DNA of 64,000 bases from the NCBI GenBank assembly GCA_965220365.1, contig OZ244823.1, positions 62,001-126,000 on the forward strand. The letters are read 5' to 3'. The notes below the pieces were generated by a model. That model ran no database searches, was not told where the DNA came from, and saw only the letters and a program-made list of their open reading frames with translations. Source of the stretch: Bin80 sp965220365. Lineage in GTDB: Bacteria; Bacteroidota; Rhodothermia; Rhodothermales; Bin80. The stretch's first letter is position 1; every line of letters starts with the position of its first letter. Positions 38,601-46,360 of the stretch are shown piece after piece. Made by a program: the position numbers and the translations under genes.

Positions 38601-41600
38601 TCCAGAAAGCCTCGCCGTCACCGTCACCGCATCTCCCTCGTCCACCGGGTTCGGATTTGCTGATAGTGTAATTGTCGGCTTCTCGCTGATCGTTACCAGC
38701 ACCGAGGTTGGCGCCCCTGCCACAACCGTGGATGGCAAACTACTTGCATCAATCTCCAGCGTAAACGTATCGTCATCGGAATCCGTATCTGGATAGGTTT
38801 GGATCGTTCCCCTAGCTACCCCACTGCCCGGGAGAAGCGGAACTGATATTGAGCGTAAGTTGCCGTAGTCTTCCTGCTCTGCCGTTACGGGGATCAATGT
38901 CAGCGGAATTCTCTCTCCCCTTGGAAGCGGCGTTCCCACGAGCATTACCGTCACCTCTAGATCATCCCCCTCACCCACCGACGTGGTCGCAGACAAACTC
39001 ACTGCCGGCTTGTCTGTAATCGCCACTTCCTGTAATATCATATCCCCTACCCGAACACGAGGATCTATGGTATGTTCGTCAATCAACACTGTAAATGTCT
39101 CGTCCCCAGAGTCCGCATCTTCCGGTATAAAAAAGTCTTTACTGCCAGAATACCCCTTCGTCGGGATTGTAATAATGACCCTCTGAGGGGGTGAGCCATA
39201 GTCTTGAGGTTGGGCTGTGCCGGAGATAAACATTACGGGAACCTGCACCTCGGTGTCAAACGGGGATGAAGGCGGAGGAACAAGTGCGACACTCAGACTT
39301 AACTCCGAACCCTCTGGTACCGCATTCGGGGACGCATACAACACTATTGTCGGCTTCTCATCATCTGTGATTGTAATCAGAGCGGATTTTGGATTCCCTG
39401 CGACAACCGTAGACGGTAGGCTACTCTCATTGAGAACTACCGTGAATGTCTCATCTTCCTTGTCGTTCACGTCCGACTCTTGGGGGATCATGATCGTCCC
39501 TGTTCCAGACAGAACACCCCCAAGAATCGTAATACTCGGCAAAATGCCATAGTCACCCACTTCCGCCGTCCCAGCGGTCAGCGTCAGCGGAATGATCATA
39601 TCCGTAACCAGATCCTTCGAAGTCGTCACTGTAATCACTACGCCCGAGCCCGTCCCTTCCAATACCGGGTTCGGAAATGCTGTCAGTGTGATCGTAGGCT
39701 TGTCATCGTCGATGATCGTGACCAGCACAGATTTTGGGTCTACCGCAACGACTGTAGATGGTAACCCACTTTCATCAATCGCCACCGTAAAGGTCTCATC
39801 CTCCCAATCGGTTACATCCGACTCCTGGGGAACCATAATGGTTCCGGTCCCCGTCTTAACACTCCCGTTCCCGGGGATTGTTATACTTGACAGCGCACCG
39901 TAGTCACCGGCCTCTGCTGTCCCGGCAGTCAATATTAATGGAATCACTACATCACTCGCCGGATCTTCGGAAATCGTTGCGGTGACGGTGACCGATTGGC
40001 CCTCCTCCACAGAGTTTGGAGATGCCGACAATGTAATCGTTGGCTTATCATCGTCGGTGATCGTGATCAAAGCTGACTTCGGGTTCCCTATGACGACCGT
40101 AGCCGGAAGATTGCTCTCATCAATCATTACCGTAAAGGTCTCGTCCTCCCAATCGGTTACATCCGACTCCTGGGGGATCACGATCATCCCCATCCCGGTC
40201 GTTGCACTCCCAGTCCCAGGGATCGTGATATCTGACAGTGCACCGTAGTCGCCAGCTTCCGCCGTCCCAGCAGTTAATATTAATGGAATCACTACATCAC
40301 TTGCAGGATCCTCCGAGAGCGTCACCGTAACTTTAACTGATTGGCCCTCGCTTACCGGGTTAGGAGATGCCGACAAACGGATCGTTGGCTTATCATCGTC
40401 GGTGATCGTGACCAGCACGGATTTTGGGGCTACCGCAACGACCGTAGATGGTAAACCACTTTCATTAATCGCTACCATAAAGGTCTCATCCTCCCAATCG
40501 GTTACATCCGACTCCTGGGGAATCATAATGGTTCCGGTCCCCGTCATAACACTCCCGGCCCCGGGAATCGTGATGGTTGACAGCGTACCGTAGTCGCCAG
40601 CTTCCGCCGTCCCGGCAGTCAATGTTAATGGAATCACCACATCACTGGCAGGATCCTCCGAGAGCATCACCGTAACTGTAACCGACTGGCCCTCGCTCAC
40701 CGGGTTTGGGGATGCAGACAGATGTACCGTCGGCTTGTCATCATCGATGATCGTGACCAGCACGGATTTTGGGTCTACCGCAACGACCGTAGATGGTAAC
40801 CCACTTTCATCAATCGCCACCGTAAAGGTCTCATCCTCCCAATCGGTTACATCCGACTCCTGGGGGATCACGATCGTCCCCATCCCGGTCGTTGCGCTCC
40901 CAGTCCCAGGGATCGTGATATCTGGCAGTGCACCGTAGTCGCCAGCTTCCGCCGCCCCGGCAGTCAATATTAATGGAATCACTACATCACTTGCCGGATC
41001 TTCGGAAATCGTTGCGGTGACCGTAACGGAGCCGCCCTCGTTTACTGGATTGGGAGAGGCCGATAAATTGACGGTCACCTTATCATCATCTATGATGGTG
41101 ACCTCAACCTCAGACGGATCTCCTGCCGCCACCCCCTGCGGTAGTCTCCCCAATACCACCATAAAGGTTTCATCGTCCTGCTCGGCATTGTCTTCTAACG
41201 TGGAGAGAATGAACCGGCCGCTTGTCGCGTTCCCGGCCCCACGGATCGTGATAAAGCCCCCGGATATACTCCCGTAATCGCTCGATTCCGCTGTACCCGC
41301 TATGATCTTAAACGAAATCTCCACATCATTGACTGGATCCTCTGAAATTGTTGCGGTGATTGTGACCTGTTCGCCCTCGTCTACAGGGTTTGGAGATGCC
41401 GACAATGTGACCTTCGGTCTATCATTATCCTTGAAGTGAAGCTCTACATAACCTGTCCTCCGAACTGTACCTCCCAGAACTTCTACATCAATGTGCAGCG
41501 TACCGTCGGTGTCGATTTTGTTGTTGTCCGCATGGGACACCGTGACCACCTGATCTGTGCTCCAATTTGATTTCGTGAACTCCAATTCCTCCTTGTCAAG

Positions 41601-43121
41601 AGTCACGGGGATCGCTTCGCCGGATCGCTGCGATAACCGCACACGCACTTTTCTTCCTAAAGGCGGCCCAGTCAACTGAATACTGAACGTCTCACTTGAA
41701 CCCTCTTGAAATGGATCAATCACCGGTGGGCTCAACACCGGCTTGGGACGTGCACTGTCCAGAATCGTCACCTCTACTGATTTCGGATTCCCTGCAACGA
41801 CCGTAGATGGTAACCCACTTTCATCAATCGCCAACGTGAACAACTCATCGTCCCTGTCATTGGCATCTGCCTCAGTGGGAATCGTAAGCGTTCCATTCGC
41901 GCTTGTAAGATTCCGGGCCCCGGGAATCGTGATGGTTGGCAACGGACCGTAGTCGCCGACTTCCGCGGAACCCCCAGGAAGGACTGTTAGCGGAACGATC
42001 ACATCTGTCGCCAGATCTTCCGAAATCGCCGCCGTGATTGTAACTGATCCACCCTCGTCTACAGGGTTTGGAGATGCCGACAATGTGACCTTCGGTCTAT
42101 CATTATCCTTGAAGTGAAGCTCTACATAACCTGTCCTCCGAACTGTACCTCCCAGAACTTCTACATCAATGTGCAGCGTACCGTCGGTGTCGATTTTGTT
42201 GTTGTCCGCATGGGACACCGTGACCACCTGATCTGTGCTCCAATTTGATTTCGTGAACTCCAATTCCTCCTTGTCAAGAGTCACGGGGATCGCTTCGCCG
42301 GATCGCTGCGATAACCGCACACGCACTTTTCTTCCTAAAGGCGGCCCAGTCAACTGGATACTGAACGTCTCACTTGAACCCTCTTGAAATGGATCAATCA
42401 CCGGTGGGCTCAACACCGGCTTGGGACGTGCATTATCCAGAATCGTGACATCTACCCATTTCTGATGCCCTGGAACCACCGTAAGCGACAGTCTTGTCTC
42501 ATCAATCTCCACCGTAAATTCCTCATCATCATTGTCATTGGCATCTGTTTCAACGGGAATCGTAAGCGTTCCATTCGCGCTTGTACTATTCCCGGGAATC
42601 GTGATGGTTGGCAACGGACCATAGTCACTTGGTTCTGCACTGCCCCCAGCCCTAACCACCAAAGGAACCACTACATCCGTAGACAAAGACTGCGAAATCG
42701 TCGCCGTGATCTTGACCGATCCCCCCTCATCCACTATGGTTGGAGACCCTGCCAATGTGACGGTCACGATATCATCTGGAAACAATCCCGGAATCGTTGC
42801 CCTCCACCCGGAGAACCCTTCTGTCACCGGATTCAATACCTGCTTTGATATCCCTGTCAGCGTATCATGACTCGTAGTCTGTGAACTTCCCGAAACACCG
42901 AAATAATATAGCCGCTTGCTCTTCTCAACTCCTAGCAGTCCACGGACTGCTAGGTTATACCTGTCTTGTGCAAACGCAACTCTCTGTGGAGTGGAGAGAC
43001 TGAAGGAGGTTGTAACTGCGAGGTCTGTGCTAGGCTCAGAGACTATTTGAACACCAATTTTGCCAAATTCGGTGGATACACTGCCAACTTGGCAAACAAT
43101 TATTAATGCGATCATATACAT
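29619..43121 (-). CDS. Giant repeat surface protein: Calx-beta/Ig-like units plus C-terminal beta-barrel
   Basis: A single open frame of about 4500 codons (TTG 43145 possible; ATG 43121 or 43115 preferred, giving MYMIALIIVCQVGSVS, a plausible export signal). After about 100 residues I count roughly 36 beta-sandwich units of 95-110 residues with the pattern VSLSASPNPVDEGxSVTVTA, then DYGSLASITI, DDETFTVAL and VTIxD. The last two (TAEAGLDYTASRGVV, TARAGEDYQASSGVV) are classic Calx-beta. The final 350 or so residues (SLSVWGRGAFRQFNG to VNVQGMLRY) are alternating-hydrophobic strands ending in an aromatic residue, as in autotransporter-type barrels. Predicted role is adhesion or surface display. 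The 5' end abuts an IS5 left end, and the DNA holds many recent internal duplications. Confidence 0.85.
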   Translation of the reverse strand: MYMIALIIVCQVGSVSTEFGKIGVQIVSEPSTDLAVTTSFSLSTPQRVAFAQDRYNLAVRGLLGVEKSKRLYYFGVSGSSQTTSHDTLTGISKQVLNPVTEGFSGWRATIPGLFPDDIVTVTLAGSPTIVDEGGSVKITATISQSLSTDVVVPLVVRAGGSAEPSDYGPLPTITIPGNSTSANGTLTIPVETDANDNDDEEFTVEIDETRLSLTVVPGHQKWVDVTILDNARPKPVLSPPVIDPFQEGSSETFSIQLTGPPLGRKVRVRLSQRSGEAIPVTLDKEELEFTKSNWSTDQVVTVSHADNNKIDTDGTLHIDVEVLGGTVRRTGYVELHFKDNDRPKVTLSASPNPVDEGGSVTITAAISEDLATDVIVPLTVLPGGSAEVGDYGPLPTITIPGARNLTSANGTLTIPTEADANDRDDELFTLAIDESGLPSTVVAGNPKSVEVTILDSARPKPVLSPPVIDPFQEGSSETFSIQLTGPPLGRKVRVRLSQRSGEAIPVTLDKEELEFTKSNWSTDQVVTVSHADNNKIDTDGTLHIDVEVLGGTVRRTGYVELHFKDNDRPKVTLSASPNPVDEGEQVTITATISEDPVNDVEISFKIIAGTAESSDYGSISGGFITIRGAGNATSGRFILSTLEDNAEQDDETFMVVLGRLPQGVAAGDPSEVEVTIIDDDKVTVNLSASPNPVNEGGSVTVTATISEDPASDVVIPLILTAGAAEAGDYGALPDITIPGTGSATTGMGTIVIPQESDVTDWEDETFTVAIDESGLPSTVVAVDPKSVLVTIIDDDKPTVHLSASPNPVSEGQSVTVTVMLSEDPASDVVIPLTLTAGTAEAGDYGTLSTITIPGAGSVMTGTGTIMIPQESDVTDWEDETFMVAINESGLPSTVVAVAPKSVLVTITDDDKPTIRLSASPNPVSEGQSVKVTVTLSEDPASDVVIPLILTAGTAEAGDYGALSDITIPGTGSATTGMGMIVIPQESDVTDWEDETFTVMIDESNLPATVVIGNPKSALITITDDDKPTITLSASPNSVEEGQSVTVTATISEDPASDVVIPLILTAGTAEAGDYGALSSITIPGNGSVKTGTGTIMVPQESDVTDWEDETFTVAIDESGLPSTVVAVDPKSVLVTIIDDDKPTITLTAFPNPVLEGTGSGVVITVTTSKDLVTDMIIPLTLTAGTAEVGDYGILPSITILGGVLSGTGTIMIPQESDVNDKEDETFTVVLNESSLPSTVVAGNPKSALITITDDEKPTIVLYASPNAVPEGSELSLSVALVPPPSSPFDTEVQVPVMFISGTAQPQDYGSPPQRVIITIPTKGYSGSKDFFIPEDADSGDETFTVLIDEHTIDPRVRVGDMILQEVAITDKPAVSLSATTSVGEGDDLEVTVMLVGTPLPRGERIPLTLIPVTAEQEDYGNLRSISVPLLPGSGVARGTIQTYPDTDSDDDTFTLEIDASSLPSTVVAGAPTSVLVTISEKPTITLSANPNPVDEGDAVTVTARLSGALPAAVTIPLTYRPGAVDPAETGDYGSLASITIAANALTGTGTITTVKDADSDDETFTVALGSLPSEVVAGTPSSVLVTIREKPAVSLSANPNPVDEGSSVTVTATLSQALPAAVTIPLTLTPGTAEKGDYGGLASITIAANSLEGTGTITTVRDTDFDDETFTVALGSLPSEVAAGSPSSELVTITDLDTPTVSLSASPNPVDEGKAVTVTARLSRALPAAVTIPLTLTPGTAEKGDYGSLASITIAANALEGTGTITTVRDTDSDDETFTVALGSLPSEVAAGSPSSELVTITDLDTPTVSLSASPNPVDEGKAVTVTARLSSALPAAVTIPLTLTPGTAEKGDYGSLASITIAANSLEGTGTITTVRDTDFDDETFTVALGSLPSEVAAGSPSSELVTITDLDTPTVSLSASPNPVKEGSSVTVTATLSSALSTSMTIPLTLTPGTAEKGDYGSLASITIAANSLEGTGTITTVRDTDFDDETFTVALGDLPSEVVEGSPSSEEVEITDLDTPPVTPAVHLSATTPVDEGSSVTVTATLSSALPAAVTIPLTLTPGTAEKGDYGSLASITIAANALEGTGTITTVRDTDFDDETFTVALGSLPSGVAAGAPSSVEVTITDLDTPTVSLSANPNPVDEGKAVTVTARLSRALPAAVTIPLTLTPGTAEKGDYGSLASITIAANALEGTGTITTVRDTDSDDETFTVALGSLPSGVAAGTPSSVEVTITDLDTPTVSLFASPNPVDEGKAVTVTATLSRALPTAAVIPLTLTPGTAEAGDYGSLASITIAANALEGTGTITTVKDTDSDDETFTVALGSLPSGVAAGAPSSVEVTITDLDTPTVSLFASPNPVDEGKAVTVTATLSRALPTAAVIPLTLTPGTAEAGDYGSLASITIAANAEAGTGTITTVRDTDFDDETFTVALGDLPSEVVEGTPSSVLVTIREKPAVHLSANPNPVDEGSSVTVTATLSGALPTSVTIPLTQTPGTAEKGDYGGLASITIAANSLEGTGTITTVRDTDSDDETFTVALGDLPSEVVAGTPSSELVTITDLDTPTVSLSASPNPVKEGSSVTVTATLSSALSTSMTIPLTLTPGTAEKGDYGSLASITIAANSLEGTGTITTVRDTDFDDETFTVALGSLPSEVAAGSPSSELVTITDLDTPTVSLSASPNPVKEGSSVTVTATLSSALSTSMTIPLTLTPGTAEKGDYGSLASITIAANSLEGTGTITTVRDTDFDDETFTVALGDLPSEVVEGSPSSEEVEITDLDTPPVTPAVHLSATTPVNEGSSVTVTATLSQALPAAVTIPLTYRPGAVDPAETGDYGSLASITIAANALTGTGTITTVKDADSDDETFTVALGSLPSEVVAGTPSSVLVTIREKPAVSLSANPNPVDEGSSVTVTATLSQALPAAVTIPLTLTPGTAEKGDYGGLASITIAANSLEGTGTITTVRDTDFDDETFTVALGDLPSEVAAGSPSSELVTIRDTPTVSLSASPNPVKEGSSVTVTATLSSALSTSMTIPLTLTPGTAEKGDYGSLASITIAANSLTGTGTITTVKDADSDDETFTVALGDLPSEVVAGTPSSVLVTIRDTPTVSLSASPNPVDEGEDVTVTARLSRALPTAAVIPLTLTPGTAEAGDYGSLASITIAANSLEGTGTITTVKDADSDNETFTVALGDLPSEVAAGTPSSVGVEITDLDTPAVILPNVSLSASPNPVGEGSSVTVTATLSSALPAAVTIPLTYRPGAVDPAEPNDYVPVSEITIISGSGSGTAVVRTTPDNISEGGERFVVALGTLPADVEAGHPSEVEITIIDDDDPPPVEVTLSVDPEVVDEGDPVTVRVTLANPLETAVTIPLAYTPYTSEPGDYIELKQVTVAGEETEGTGQIVTIADTDTQDERFIVSLGDLDPAVLEPGLESSHWVTIRDRVPPEVVRVDLFASTNPVAEGEAVTVTVKLSEELPAAVTIPLVLTPGSADAQDYHAAAPMQVRIEREETSGTYVIRTTPDEIDEEDETFTVRVGALPEGMVAGDSLDITIEDDDAVGIEASPSISLLEGGTEEYRFSLASEPLGAVTVTMDWPRGTDLTVSPITRIFTPSDWNEPQQVTLTADEDDDISPDRVEVTLRATGADYTGEVYVLQVTIIDKDTPGIVAPHAVRIEEETDSEFGVHLSAKPSGTVTVTVSGFAGELTASPTRLSFTTTNWETPQTVTLTAGHDDDVVDDSETLTLTADGGGYAGIEHRVTVTVEDNDEAEIVAPAEVTMAEGTQSALEVRLSAEPSGTVTIALTGHAGTQLTLDRASLTFTTTNWKTSQTVTLTAAEDDNDEEDQVRLLLTASGGGYNGVSHTTQVTITDKGPVTISIWSQQGSENAGRLQLPIELSRATDQVVTVQYASSDDTAEAGLDYTASRGVVIFDPGATRGVVEIAIIDDELPEDDETFRVTLSNARNATIARGTGTGTILDDDQSAAALRVEDARVLEEEAEVRFRVLLSQPQREMVSAQYRTRDGTARAGEDYQASSGVVTLAPGTTEAMIAVPLLKGGLDWGQETFTLHLSSSEHARIEKAVGVATIQESTTVSERVLEAYAARFVRTSSVQVVEALGDRFRSAADGAACTALERAEMAQLWYSRWDPSPGELLAGCRMSESMLLPGGSLSVWGRGAFRQFNGQQPLTLRGEVTTAMLGADYRWRGGWLAGVLLAHSRGDGSFEVENESGDITSALTGIYPYASYTRAGWEVWLSGGAGRGQAEVSELDAEMTTRFGAMGMRGTLASGGSARLRYHGDLLVTGAEIEEHAITAEVVRVRVGLEASAQITKGIRPYVEANVRQDGGSAETGTGLELGGGVRFASPAWRLRGEVRTQGLVMHTADGFTEWGFSGSLQVGNRSEGLTMSLRPSWGRAQGMSMYRQQTILDAVPIGAGRQRTDLELGYGIPWKEGTARSVMGVTQLPGGRMYRLGGQLRPWERLSVSIFGLAHRRNAAPGDIGVNVQGMLRY
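33400..38620 (-). repeat. Tandem 324-base repeats inside the giant gene
   Basis: Units of 108 codons recur at exact 324-base spacing in several runs (for example 35986/36310; 36598/36922; 37579/37903/38227), each encoding one Calx-beta-like sandwich. Larger blocks are also copied: about 34324-34700 is nearly identical to about 38227-38600, and about 34740-35100 to about 37012-37370. This fits recurrent unequal exchange. Confidence 0.85.
41401..42433 (-). repeat. Near-identical duplicated block of about 355 bases, offset 678
   Basis: The segment 41401-41755 is repeated at 42079-42433 with only a few base differences (for example ACTGAATACTG versus ACTGGATACTG). It encodes the RPKPVLSPPVIDPFQEG unit twice. 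The offset of 678 bases (226 codons) keeps the frame. This unit is a different type from the DETFTVAL repeats. Confidence 0.85.
42931..42954. repeat. Back-to-back TIR palindrome within the giant gene
   Basis: CCTAGCAGTCC-AC-GGACTGCTAGG is an inverted repeat with arms of 11 bases. It equals the outer parts of the MITE ends (CTAG-CAGTCC) placed head to head, and it codes for LAVRGLLG in frame. It may be an excision or deletion footprint of the MITE family. Confidence 0.5.
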
Positions 43122-43273
43122 ATCTCGTCTCGCATGTAAGGCCAACCCGCCGTGTATCCGTGGACAAAGTTGAAGTTCCAGGAATTCCAGTAGAAAACTC
43201 TGATTAATCCGGGTAGCTTCTTTTCCTGGACCACAGACATTGATTACCGAGCCATGCGACAGGTTTCATTTGA

Positions 43274-45421
43274 CTGAACTTCCCCCCTTTCTGGTTTCCC
43301 CGATATACGATATTCCCCATGAATTTAGGATATTTTGGGGATAGATTGCCCCTCCTCAGCGGGGGGGATCTGGGGGCTTTTCCTCAATTCTGTGAACCAA
43401 AGGGCTACACCGGCTTGATGCCTAGAAGTTTGAGTGCCCGCTGTTGGGTAGGACTAATTTTCTCCACCATGATCACTTCCGGGGATTTATCTACGGAGAT
43501 TTTTGGTACAACAACCAGACGGCAAAGCCCCGCGAGTTCGTCCATCACCTCGGCAAAGCTCATGACTTTTTCTCCTTCATGATTTCGTTTGGTTCGGGCT
43601 TTCTTTTTCGTCCGGGGAGAGGGTTTGGCCGGTTCCACGGCATTCTTGCGCTGTGCAGCTTTCCCCGCTGGATCATCCTCAGTAAACAACATGGGGGCTA
43701 ACTTCCGGCGCAGATGATACTCCACATAGTAGGCCAGCATGCATAAAAACACATGGGCGATCACCCGGTTTTTCTTGCGATGGTGAATTGGACGTACGCG
43801 CAACGAGATTGTTTTCATCGTGCGAAAGGCCTGCTCCACCGTGGACAGACGCTTATAATTCGCCACCAATTCGGTCGCCTCCGGCTTCTGTTTCAAACTG
43901 GAGCGGATCGCATACAAGCCGTCAAGCCGTTCTGCCTTCGCAATGGCCGCCGCATTGCGCTCATAGGCAAAGTGTTCCTGCTCAATCTCCAGCGTGAAGA
44001 ACTTCTGGACCTTGTATTTTCCAATGACCCGCCCGACGCGTACGCCAATTTTGCCTTTGCACGTTAACCGGCGCTGCGCACGCTTGGTGGCTGCAACAAT
44101 TTCATCCAGGGCTTGCTCGGTCTTGATCAGGAGTTCTTCCCGCTGTCGCTTGCTCTTCTGGGCCTGCAAGGGGTTTCTGCATAACACAATCCGATCCTCT
44201 GGATACAGATCACTGTGTAGTTCCATCACATCCTGTTCATCAAACAGGCTCATCTGCACCTGTTTCTGTTCCACCACCGCACGAATCTCATTCTTTTTCA
44301 TGGCGGTGATCCAGTCGAGTCCCACGGGGATCAACTCTTCCTGAATCTGCTTTTGCTGCAGGATTCCCCGATCCCCTACCAACACCACTTGCTGGAGCCC
44401 AAAGGTCTGCTGAAGCTTCTTCACCTGCGCACCAAGCGTCTCTACATCTGCGGTATTGCCGCGGAAAACTTCGACCGACACCGGGCAGCCCTCTGGATCG
44501 GTCATCAGACCGATAACGATCTGCTGCTTGCCCCGCTTCTTGTCCCGGTTGTAGCCATAGGCGGCAAATTCATTCTGCTGGCCTTCCACATAGCTGCTGG
44601 TGACATCATAGAGCACCATACCACCTTCCTTGAGGTATCGTTTGGCGAGGCGCTGCTCAATACGTGTTTTGTGTTGGAGCAGTTGATCCATCGCAGCATA
44701 CAGATCCTCCTCGTCCACACATTTGAGTCCAAGCTCTTCATTGAGCGTGGAGGCGGCGGTGCGCACATCCAACATAGAGCTGGTGGCCAGTTTGCTGGCC
44801 GGCTTGATTACCCGTGCGGCGATCATGCCGAGCACCAGTCGTCGGAAGCGGGAATTCTTCGGCGCAATGAGTTCAGGCAGATCCAGTTGATTCATGATGC
44901 CCAGGACCGCGGCAACGTGTCCGTGCGGGGTATTGCTTTGAATGGTGAAGGCGTCTTCAACGGATTTGACAGCGGTGCCTCCCTTCAAGAGAACCCGAAG
45001 CCCCTCAATGACGTCCATGGGGAGTTTGGAGATATTGGCGAGGGTGGTTTTGACGATTTTCCCCTGGACGCGTTTGGATTCTCGAATGAGCCAGGTGGGG
45101 TTGGAATTTCGGTTGGGGATTTTGGCTACATACATGGGTACATGTGTGGAATCAGTTTCTGGGATAATATACGCATTTATTGGTAATTATACCAAAAATC
45201 TGTTCCAATTTATCGAAAAAACATTCCCAAATACATGGGTACATAAAAATCAATGCTAAATCCCCCGAAATACCTGTTTTGGGAGAAGAAATCAAGGAAA
45301 AAACGTGAAATACCCCGAATATCAAGGGGCCACAGTACAAATTATGGACCCTTGAGTACGCAATGGAGTGCCTTAATCCTTAATCCAACCAATGGGGAGG
45401 GAAATTAGGGGGGAAGTTCAG
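43274..45421 (-). mobile_element. Complete IS1634-family element with 6-base target duplication
   Basis: The inverted ends are CTGAACTTCCCCCCT at the left (43274) and, on the reverse strand, CTGAACTTCCCCCCT at the right (45421). They are flanked by direct ATTTGA copies at 43268-43273 and 45422-45427. The length is 2148 bases. It lies inside the IS5-family transposase gene, so it arrived later. Confidence 0.9.
43405..45135 (-). CDS. IS1634-family DDE transposase
   Basis: An intact 576-residue transposase. DDE residues are in GGMVLYDVTSSYVEG (first Asp, about 170), QVVLVGDRGILQQKQ (second Asp, about 252) and STVEQAFRTMKTISLRVRPI (Glu, about 445), as in the IS1634 branch of the IS4 superfamily. 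A C-terminal extension rich in Lys/Arg (about 500-540) follows. It is full length and free of stops or frameshifts, and both ends of its element are present, so it may be active. Confidence 0.92.
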   Translation of the reverse strand: MYVAKIPNRNSNPTWLIRESKRVQGKIVKTTLANISKLPMDVIEGLRVLLKGGTAVKSVEDAFTIQSNTPHGHVAAVLGIMNQLDLPELIAPKNSRFRRLVLGMIAARVIKPASKLATSSMLDVRTAASTLNEELGLKCVDEEDLYAAMDQLLQHKTRIEQRLAKRYLKEGGMVLYDVTSSYVEGQQNEFAAYGYNRDKKRGKQQIVIGLMTDPEGCPVSVEVFRGNTADVETLGAQVKKLQQTFGLQQVVLVGDRGILQQKQIQEELIPVGLDWITAMKKNEIRAVVEQKQVQMSLFDEQDVMELHSDLYPEDRIVLCRNPLQAQKSKRQREELLIKTEQALDEIVAATKRAQRRLTCKGKIGVRVGRVIGKYKVQKFFTLEIEQEHFAYERNAAAIAKAERLDGLYAIRSSLKQKPEATELVANYKRLSTVEQAFRTMKTISLRVRPIHHRKKNRVIAHVFLCMLAYYVEYHLRRKLAPMLFTEDDPAGKAAQRKNAVEPAKPSPRTKKKARTKRNHEGEKVMSFAEVMDELAGLCRLVVVPKISVDKSPEVIMVEKISPTQQRALKLLGIKPV

Positions 45422-46360
45422 ATTTGAAGATGCGAGTTACTGGAATCGTACCAAGAAGACCAAGAAACAGCGTTTTCTGACCGAGATGGACGCGGTACTT
45501 CCTTGGGAGGCGATGCTGGACTTGATCCGGCCGTTTTACTACAAGGGAGGCAAGGGGCGTCCGCCGATTGGGTTGGCTACGATGCTGCGCATCTATTTTT
45601 TGCAGCAGTGGTATGGATATTCGGATCCGGGGATGGAGGATGCGTTGTACGACAACGTGTCGGTGCGGGTATTCGCCCATGTGGAGGCTTGCACGCGCCC
45701 GATGAGACGACCATCTGCAAGTTTCGCCATCTATTGGAGCAGCACGGGTTGACGCGGCGGCTGTTTGAGTTGAGTCGGGATTTGTTGGAACAGCAAGGTC
45801 TGCTGGTGAAGGCGGGGACGATCGTGGATGCGAGCATCATTTCGGCGCCGTCGTCCACCAAGAACCAAGCGAAGCAGCGCGATCCTGAGATGAAGTCAAC
45901 GAAGAAGGGGACCCCGTGGTATTTCGGTATGAAGGCGCATATCGGGACTGATCCACAAGGTCTGGTGCATCGTGTGGCGGTCACGGCTGCGAACGTCCAT
46001 GATGCGACCCTGATGGAGGCGTGTTTGCACGGCCAGGAGAAGGTCATCTACGGCGACAAAGCCTATGTGAGCAAGCAGCGAAAGGCAGAGGCAGAAGCGC
46101 AGGGTGTGCAATGGCGTGTCTTGCGTAAGGCAACCAGAACGCGCAAACTCAACTGTGCGGACCAGTCCTTCAACAAGAAGAGTAACCGGACCCGGGCCAG
46201 GGTTGAGCATACCTTTGGAGTGATCAAGCATCTTTGGGGCTATCGCAGGACGCGCTACCGCGGCTTGGGCAAGAATGCGGCACAGGTCTACACGCTGGTC
46301 GCTCTGGCCAACTTTTATTTGGCTCGTGATTCACTGCGGGCTCCCGCGGTCGCGGGATAG

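Larger units (their letters stand above)
43254..46360 (+). pseudogene. IS5-family transposase, disrupted
   Basis: With the inserted element removed, the reading is MRQVSFEDASYWNRTKKTKK, then RFLTEMDAVLPWEAMLDLI, matching the IS5 N-terminus. The catalytic core follows: GTIVDASIISAPSSTKN (Asp), FGMKAHIGTDPQG, VIYGDKAYVSKQ (Asp) and RTRARVEHTFGVIKHLWGYR (Glu). A one-base frameshift near 45700 separates LYDNVSVRVFAHVEACT from DETTICKFRHLLEQHG. No slippery heptamer is evident there, so I read it as a mutation. The IS1634 element sits in codon 6-7. Both defects should prevent transposition by this copy. Confidence 0.88.

Noticed and set aside
33400..38620. A CRISPR-like or satellite array
   Set aside because: The repeats are long, in frame and encode beta-sandwich domains; there are no short spacers.
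45690..45710. Programmed frameshift in the IS5 transposase
   Set aside because: There is no slippery heptamer or nearby hairpin that I can see, and the gene is also split by an insertion; a mutation is simpler.
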